A stretch of DNA of 6,761 bases, taken from NCBI GenBank assembly GCA_021779635.1, contig JAJYAH010000388.1:1-6761 (forward strand), in the 5' to 3' direction. How positions within the stretch are numbered: position 1 is the first letter of the stretch; each line of letters begins with the position of its first letter. A program made the translations under genes and the position numbers. Source of the DNA: Pseudomonadota bacterium (GTDB lineage: Bacteria; Pseudomonadota; Alphaproteobacteria; Rhizobiales; Xanthobacteraceae). Of this stretch, positions 6,504-6,761 are shown piece after piece. The notes under the pieces are model-generated. The model was not told where the DNA came from, made no database searches, and saw only the letters and a list, made by a program, of their open reading frames with translations.

Positions 6504-6761
6504 ATGGACGTCGATCTTCCCGATGTGCTTGCCGAGGTCACCGCGCAGTTCGCGCGCTACGAGAAGGCGCTGGTCGCCAATGACGTCACCGTGCTCGATG
6601 AGCTGTTCCGCGCCGATGCCCGCACGCTTCGCTATGGCATCGGCGAAAATCTCTATGGCTATGACGCCATCACCGCCTTTCGCGCGGCGCGCTCGCCCGT
6701 GGGCCTGATGCGCAGGACCGCGAACACGATGATCACAAGCTATGGCCGCGATACCGCGGTC
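6504..6761 (+). CDS. atzH: AtzH/HpxZ-like protein (DUF3225, NTF2-like; partial, cut at right edge)
   Basis: The first 86 residues of a protein normally about 125-130 long. The visible part matches the AtzH/HpxZ family closely: an N-terminal helix with [16 protein letters not shown], then [30 protein letters not shown] (quoted as residues about 31-60, key residues L31, F35, R43, G45, N48, G51) and an R-rich segment [13 protein letters not shown] (60-72). The fold is NTF2/SnoaL-like, a cone-shaped alpha+beta barrel. In Pseudomonas sp. ADP AtzH decarboxylates 1,3-dicarboxyurea to allophanate, the step after AtzE; HpxZ is annotated in oxalurate catabolism. Only 1 nt separates it from the amidase stop, so it is in the same operon. 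The family call is secure; its catalytic role here is inferred from context, and the C-terminal half cannot be inspected. Confidence 0.87.
   Translation, partial: MDVDLPDVLAEVTAQFARYEKALVANDVTVLDELFRADARTLRYGIGENLYGYDAITAFRAARSPVGLMRRTANTMITSYGRDTAV

Noticed and set aside
5660..6541. A 293-codon open frame on the minus strand opposite the amidase
   Set aside because: It lies fully antisense to a clear AtzE-type gene with an intact triad; its Arg/Asp/Gly/His-rich composition is typical of a GC-rich antisense shadow and it matches no family.

Overview
The window looks like a chromosomal segment from a high-GC alphaproteobacterium, most likely of the Bradyrhizobium/Rhodopseudomonas kind. This is inferred from the GC-rich third codon positions, the style of the signalling proteins and the AtzG-AtzE-AtzH gene order. 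No rRNA, tRNA, CRISPR array or insertion sequence is visible.

Layout. On the minus strand (3212 to 1) lies a two-gene signalling operon. A 694-residue membrane histidine kinase with a large extracytoplasmic sensor, HAMP and a complete catalytic core overlaps by 31 bp a second protein that runs off the left edge. This second protein has an unusual order: receiver domain, DUF3369/GAF-like sensor, coiled coil, then a histidine kinase H-box. The pair reads as a phosphorelay in which the membrane kinase could feed the receiver of the soluble kinase. The 439 bp from 3213 to 3651 separate divergent genes and carry several short inverted repeats. On the plus strand, 3652-4599 encodes an aminoglycoside-phosphotransferase/choline-kinase-fold protein whose usual catalytic HxD is replaced by TGE. 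A strong AT-rich hairpin follows it.

After a 315-bp gap with a possible small leader ORF come three tightly packed genes: an AtzG-like small subunit (4915-5097), an AtzE-like amidase (about 5063-6502) and an AtzH/HpxZ-like NTF2-fold protein (6504 to the right edge, cut). In Pseudomonas sp. ADP the corresponding proteins convert 1-carboxybiuret to allophanate in cyanuric acid breakdown. In Klebsiella the relatives HpxX, HpxY and HpxZ sit in the purine/oxalurate pathway. The amidase keeps its Ser-cisSer-Lys triad, so an active N-carboxy- or ureido-amide hydrolase is expected. Its exact substrate cannot be read from this window, because no cyanuric acid hydrolase, allophanate hydrolase or oxalurate gene is present.

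No single feature is clearly a new system. The points most worth checking are the altered phosphotransferase active site, the 4620-4659 hairpin, the possible translationally coupled leader ORF before atzG, and the receiver-first kinase.
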